A stretch of 64,000 bases of DNA from Caballeronia sp. SL2Y3. Lineage in GTDB: Bacteria > Pseudomonadota > Gammaproteobacteria > Burkholderiales > Burkholderiaceae. Position numbers and translations under genes: made by a program. The DNA lies in assembly GCF_022879575.1 (NCBI RefSeq), contig NZ_CP084260.1, positions 2,108,001 through 2,172,000 of the forward strand. The letters are read 5' to 3'. The stretch's first letter is position 1, and the number at the start of each line of letters is the position of its first letter. Shown in pieces: positions 60,066 through 64,000 of this stretch. The notes below the pieces were generated by a model that worked only from the letters and a program-made list of their open reading frames with translations, did no database searches and was not told where the DNA came from.

Positions 60066-62425
60066 GACCGCGCGCTCCTCACCGCGTTGACCGCGCGCAA
60101 AATCTCTTCGGACGTCGCGGGCGCATTCAGCGGCGGATTCACCTTGTGGTCGCCGACTGCCGAGACCGCATCGCGGATCGCGAAGAAGACCGAAAACGGC
60201 AGCAGCAGCGGCGGCTCTCCCACCGCCTTCGAGCGATGAATGCTGTCCTCCGCGTTGCGATTCTTGAAGAGCGACACGCGGAAATCGGCGGGCATGTCGT
60301 TGACCGTCGGAATCTTGTAGGTCGACGGCGCGTGCGTCATCAGCTTGCCGTCCTTGTTCCACCAGAGTTCTTCCGTCGTGAGCCAGCCCATGCCCTGCAC
60401 GAACGCGCCTTCCACCTGTCCGATGTCGAGCGCCGGATTCAGCGACGCGCCCACGTCATGCAGCGCATCCGCGCGCAGCACACGCATTTCGCCGGTGAGC
60501 GTGTCGATCACCACTTCCGACACCGCCGCGCCGTAGGAGTAATAGAAGAACGGGCGGCCCTGCATCGTCGCCTGATCCCAGTACAGCTTGGGCGTCGCAT
60601 AGAAGCCGTCGGACCACAGCTGCACGCGCGCGAGATACGCCTTCGCGACGACTTCGCCGAACGGAATCGCATCATCTCCGACGATCACGCAGTCGTTCGC
60701 AAAGCGCACGCTCGCCGCCGGCACCGTGCCCGCGCCGAACTTCTCCGCCGCGAATGCCGCGAGCCGCTCGCGCAACTGGCGCGCGGCGTCCTGCGCGGCC
60801 TTGCCGTTCAAATCCGTTCCGGTCGATGCCGCCGTCGCCGACGTATTCGCCACCTTGCTCGTGTCCGTCGCCGTCACGCGCACGCGGCCGAAGTCGATGC
60901 CGAGTTCGTGCGCCACGACCTGCGCCACCTTTGTGTTGAGGCCCTGGCCCATTTCGGTGCCGCCGTGGTTCACGAGAATCGAGCCGTCGGTATAGATATG
61001 GACGAGCGCGCCCGCCTGATTGAAATGCGTGACGTTGAACGCGATGCCGAACTTCACCGGCGTGAGCGCCAGTCCCTTCTTCAGAATCTCGTTGTTCGCG
61101 TTGAACTCGCGCACGGCTTCCCGGCGGCGGCGATAGTCGCTCGTCGCGGCCAGTTCGCCGATGAGCTCGTGCAGCACGTTGTCCTCGACCGTCTGGCCGT
61201 ACGGCGTGCGGTTGTTCTCCGTCTTGCCGTACAGATTCGCGACGCGGACATCGAGCGGATCGCGGCCCACCGAACGCGCGATGTTGTCCATGATGTACTC
61301 GATCGCGAACGCGCCCTGCGGTCCGCCGAAGCCGCGAAACGCGGTGTTCGACTGCGTGTTGGTCTTGCCGCAATAGCCTTCGATGGCGACGTTCGGCAGC
61401 CAGTACGCGTTGTCGAAGTGGCAGACGGCGCGCGTCATCACCGGTCCCGAAAGATCGGCGGAAAAGCCGCAGCGCGAAGTCATGTCGACGGCCACGCCCT
61501 CGATCACGCCTTCATCGTCGTAGCCCACTTCGAAGTCGTACACGAAGTCGTGGCGCTTGCCGGTGATCATCATGTCGTCGTCGCGATCGGGACGCAGCTT
61601 CACCGGACACAAGAGCTTCCACGCCGCGAGCGACGCGCAGCACGCGAAGATGCCCGACTGCGATTCCTTGCCGCCGAATCCGCCGCCCATGCGCCGGCAT
61701 TCGACGAGCACGTTATGCGAATGCACGCCGAGCACATGCGCGACGAGATGCTGCATTTCCGTCGGATGCTGCGTCGAGCAGTAGACGTGCATGCCGTCGT
61801 CGTCCTTCGGCACGGCGTACGCAATCTGGCCTTCGAGATAGAACTGCTCCTGGCCGCCGAGCTTCATCGCGCCGCGTTCGTGATGCGCGGCCTTCGACAT
61901 GGCGCTGTCTGCATCGCCGCGAGCGAGCTTCAGCGGATTGAGCACGTACGATTCGGCGCGGCGCGCGTCCTCGGCCGTGAGCACGGCCGGCAAGTCTTCG
62001 AATTCGATCGACGCGCGGCGCGCCGCGAGCCGCGCGGTGTCGTGCGACGTCGCGACCACGATGAACATCGGCTGGCCGACGTACTGCACGACGCCCGACG
62101 CGAGAATCGGATCGTCGTGGATGATCGGGCCGCAGTCGTTCACGCCGGGAATGTCGTCGGCGGTGAAGACGGCGACCACGCCTGGCGTCGCGCGCACGGC
62201 GTCGAAGTTCATCGACACGATCTTCGCGTGCGCTTTCGGGCTCAGCCCGAGCGCGGCGTGCAGCGTGCCCGCGACGGGGGGAATGTCGTCGGTATAGCTC
62301 GCGCGACCGCTCACGTGCAGATTCGCGGATTCATGCGGCCGCGAGACGTGGACCTGCTTGAACGCGTCGGCGTCGTTGACGAGGGACTGCGCGTCGGCGA
62401 GAAAGGCTTCGGCTTGCTGATTCAT
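60062..62425 (-). CDS. xdhB: Xanthine dehydrogenase molybdopterin subunit XdhB
   Basis: A 787-aa large subunit. Molybdenum cofactor motifs are RRMGGGFGGKE, AFRGFGGPQGAFA, GTEMGQGLNTK and SKAVGEPPLLLP, with the catalytic Glu in the last. It oxidises hypoxanthine and xanthine to urate, together with XdhA. It begins 12 bases after xdhA and overlaps the truncated xdhC. Confidence 0.96.
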   Translation of the reverse strand: MNQQAEAFLADAQSLVNDADAFKQVHVSRPHESANLHVSGRASYTDDIPPVAGTLHAALGLSPKAHAKIVSMNFDAVRATPGVVAVFTADDIPGVNDCGPIIHDDPILASGVVQYVGQPMFIVVATSHDTARLAARRASIEFEDLPAVLTAEDARRAESYVLNPLKLARGDADSAMSKAAHHERGAMKLGGQEQFYLEGQIAYAVPKDDDGMHVYCSTQHPTEMQHLVAHVLGVHSHNVLVECRRMGGGFGGKESQSGIFACCASLAAWKLLCPVKLRPDRDDDMMITGKRHDFVYDFEVGYDDEGVIEGVAVDMTSRCGFSADLSGPVMTRAVCHFDNAYWLPNVAIEGYCGKTNTQSNTAFRGFGGPQGAFAIEYIMDNIARSVGRDPLDVRVANLYGKTENNRTPYGQTVEDNVLHELIGELAATSDYRRRREAVREFNANNEILKKGLALTPVKFGIAFNVTHFNQAGALVHIYTDGSILVNHGGTEMGQGLNTKVAQVVAHELGIDFGRVRVTATDTSKVANTSATAASTGTDLNGKAAQDAARQLRERLAAFAAEKFGAGTVPAASVRFANDCVIVGDDAIPFGEVVAKAYLARVQLWSDGFYATPKLYWDQATMQGRPFFYYSYGAAVSEVVIDTLTGEMRVLRADALHDVGASLNPALDIGQVEGAFVQGMGWLTTEELWWNKDGKLMTHAPSTYKIPTVNDMPADFRVSLFKNRNAEDSIHRSKAVGEPPLLLPFSVFFAIRDAVSAVGDHKVNPPLNAPATSEEILRAVNAVRSARS

Positions 62426-62437
62426 GTTCGTGTGTCC

Positions 62438-63952
62438 TTATTTCGCTTCGACGAGTTCGATCGCGCGCACATCCAGCTTCGATTTCGGCACCGGATCGTG
62501 CGGGCGCGTCTCCAGCCAGAAGCGGTACAGCAGGCTCTTCGCCGTCTCCAGCCGATAGCTGCTGCTCGCGCGCATGTCGGTGAGCGGCGCGTAGTCCTCG
62601 CCGAGCGCGCGCATCGCGGCCTGCGCCGTCGCTTCGTGCCACTGGGCGTCGGCGAGCGCGGCTTCGGCGCGCGCGGCGCGCTTGGGCGTCGCGGCCATGC
62701 CGCCGAACGCGATGCGCGGCTCGCGGATCACGTCGCCCTCCGCGATATATGCGAACGCGGCGCACACGGCGGAGATGTCGGAGTCGAAGCGTTTGGACAG
62801 CTTGTAGGTCCGAAAGCGCAGATTCGCGCGTTTTCCGTTGCGCGTCGGCACGCGCACCGCCGCGACGAATTCATGCTCGGCCATGTCCTTCTTCTGATAC
62901 GCGAGGTACAGGTCTTCGAGCGGCATCTCGCGCGTGCCGTCGATGCTCGCCAGCACGACGCGCGCGTTCAGCGCGATGAGCCCAGGCATCGAATCGCCGA
63001 TGGGCGAGCCGTTTGCCACGTTGCCGCCGAGCGTGCCCGCGTTGCGGATCGGCAGCGACGCGAACCGCTGCCACATCTCTTCCAGCTCCGGATAAGTCTT
63101 CGCGAGTTCCGCATACGCGCGCTCGACGCTCACGCCCGCGCCGATCTCGATCCACTCGTTGGTCGTCTCGACGCGCCTGAACGCATCGATCTGCCCGACA
63201 TAGACGATGTCGCCGATATCGCGCAACTGCTTCGTCACCCACAGGCCGACGTCCGTGCTGCCCGCGAGAATGCGCGCTTCCGGCTTCTCGGCCTTGATCT
63301 TCGCGAGCGCCTCGACCGTGCGCGGCGCGTCGAACTGGCGGCCGGCGTGCTCGTAGTGGAAGGTGTCGTCGCGGGCGATGGCGTCGAGCGTGCGGGCGAG
63401 CGACTGCACATCGACGGGCGAAAGCGGCGCGTGATCGAACATGCGCTCGGCCGCGTCGATGATCGGCCGGTAGCCCGTGCAGCGGCACAGGTTGCCGGTC
63501 AGCGCGTTGCTGATTTCCTCGCGCGACGGCGTCGTGCGGTGCGCGCAGCCGGTAGTCGCGTGGCCGTGCTTCTCAAAGAGCGCGAACATCGACATGGCGA
63601 ATCCCGGCGTGCAAAAGCCGCACTGCGACCCGTGGCAATCGACGAGCGCCTGCTGCACCGGATGCAGCGAGCCGTCGGGCTGGCGCAGGTCTTCGACGGT
63701 GAAGAGCGCGCGGCCGTCGAGCGTCGGCAGGAACTGCACGCACGCGTTGACCGCCTTGAACGCGACACCGCCCGCGCCGTCCGGCTCGCCGACGACGACG
63801 GTGCACGCGCCGCAATCGCCTTCAGCGCAGCCTTCCTTCGTGCCGGTGCAGCGAGCGTCTTCGCGCAGATATTGAAGAACGGTGCGCGTGGGCGACGCGC
63901 CGCTCACTTCGCGGATCGCGTTGCGGTGATAAAAGCGGATCGGCTGGGTCAT
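62438..63952 (-). CDS. xdhA: Xanthine dehydrogenase FeS/FAD subunit XdhA
   Basis: A 504-aa small subunit. The first [2Fe-2S] site is GCAEGDCGACTVVVGE, the second is GSQCGFCTPGF with CRCTGY. The FAD domain has ILAGSTDVGLWVTKQLRDIG and LGGNVANGSPIGDS. The start at 63952 (MTQPIRFYHRN) matches the family; a further ATG at 63976 is possible. The promoter lies at or beyond the window edge. Confidence 0.95.
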   Translation of the reverse strand: MTQPIRFYHRNAIREVSGASPTRTVLQYLREDARCTGTKEGCAEGDCGACTVVVGEPDGAGGVAFKAVNACVQFLPTLDGRALFTVEDLRQPDGSLHPVQQALVDCHGSQCGFCTPGFAMSMFALFEKHGHATTGCAHRTTPSREEISNALTGNLCRCTGYRPIIDAAERMFDHAPLSPVDVQSLARTLDAIARDDTFHYEHAGRQFDAPRTVEALAKIKAEKPEARILAGSTDVGLWVTKQLRDIGDIVYVGQIDAFRRVETTNEWIEIGAGVSVERAYAELAKTYPELEEMWQRFASLPIRNAGTLGGNVANGSPIGDSMPGLIALNARVVLASIDGTREMPLEDLYLAYQKKDMAEHEFVAAVRVPTRNGKRANLRFRTYKLSKRFDSDISAVCAAFAYIAEGDVIREPRIAFGGMAATPKRAARAEAALADAQWHEATAQAAMRALGEDYAPLTDMRASSSYRLETAKSLLYRFWLETRPHDPVPKSKLDVRAIELVEAK

Positions 63953-64000
63953 GACGAGTGTCTCGCGGGGCTTCATGGCTTCTTGCTGGTTGCGCGGGGT

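Overview
The window looks like chromosomal DNA of a Burkholderiaceae member, probably Paraburkholderia or Caballeronia. The support is gene content and order: a groES-groEL operon behind a CIRCE site, a yqgE-ruvX-pyrR-pyrB-pyrC'-plsC run, a DUF4148 small exported protein, a DUF2242-type lipoprotein, an xdhABC operon, and high GC in most coding regions. The genus is an inference.

Layout. 1-990: gene-free DNA with three diverged copies of a repeat unit carrying palindromes. 991-3303: an intact IS21-family element (istA, istB) with matching ends and a 5-bp target duplication. 3397-4677: an orphan tyrosine recombinase. 4678-6212: no convincing gene. 6213-25211: a surface-polysaccharide locus. Its left part holds a DUF2142 membrane protein and a GtrB/GtrA/GT-C-like trio, then an ABC exporter (wzm, wzt), a two-domain glycosyltransferase and an APS kinase. 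Its right part is one long leftward gene run: rmlB, rmlA, rmlC, an epimerase, a DUF4422-GT8 fusion, glf, rmlD, a rhamnosyltransferase-like protein and a sulfotransferase. Read together, the locus predicts an ABC-exported glycan built from rhamnose and galactofuranose and decorated with sulfate.

25535-39175 is mostly housekeeping: apaH; plsC with pyrC', pyrB, pyrR, ruvX and yqgE; phrB; an HPt-like protein; rubredoxin; thiD; a DUF72 protein; a small exported protein; groEL and groES with a CIRCE/sigma32/sigma70 type promoter.

39416-46728 handles small carboxylic acids: an MHS transporter with a divergent type II dehydroquinase and an IclR regulator, a LysR regulator translationally coupled to a DctA-type transporter, a ModA-like binding protein and a second MHS-type transporter. 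47058-48892 has three tandem paralogues of an exported family I do not recognise, followed by a divergent GT4 glycosyltransferase. 50811-59551 carries an RHH regulator with a PHB-depolymerase-type esterase, several small envelope proteins, a membrane-anchored TAXI-type receptor, a DsbA-like isomerase, and LysR and AraC regulators. 59559-63952 is xdhA-xdhB-xdhC, read leftward, with xdhC reduced to its C-terminal Rossmann half.

The observations most worth following are the sulfation module inside the glycan locus, the Gtr-like trio, the tandem triplet of unknown exported proteins, the truncated xdhC, and the repeat block at the left edge.
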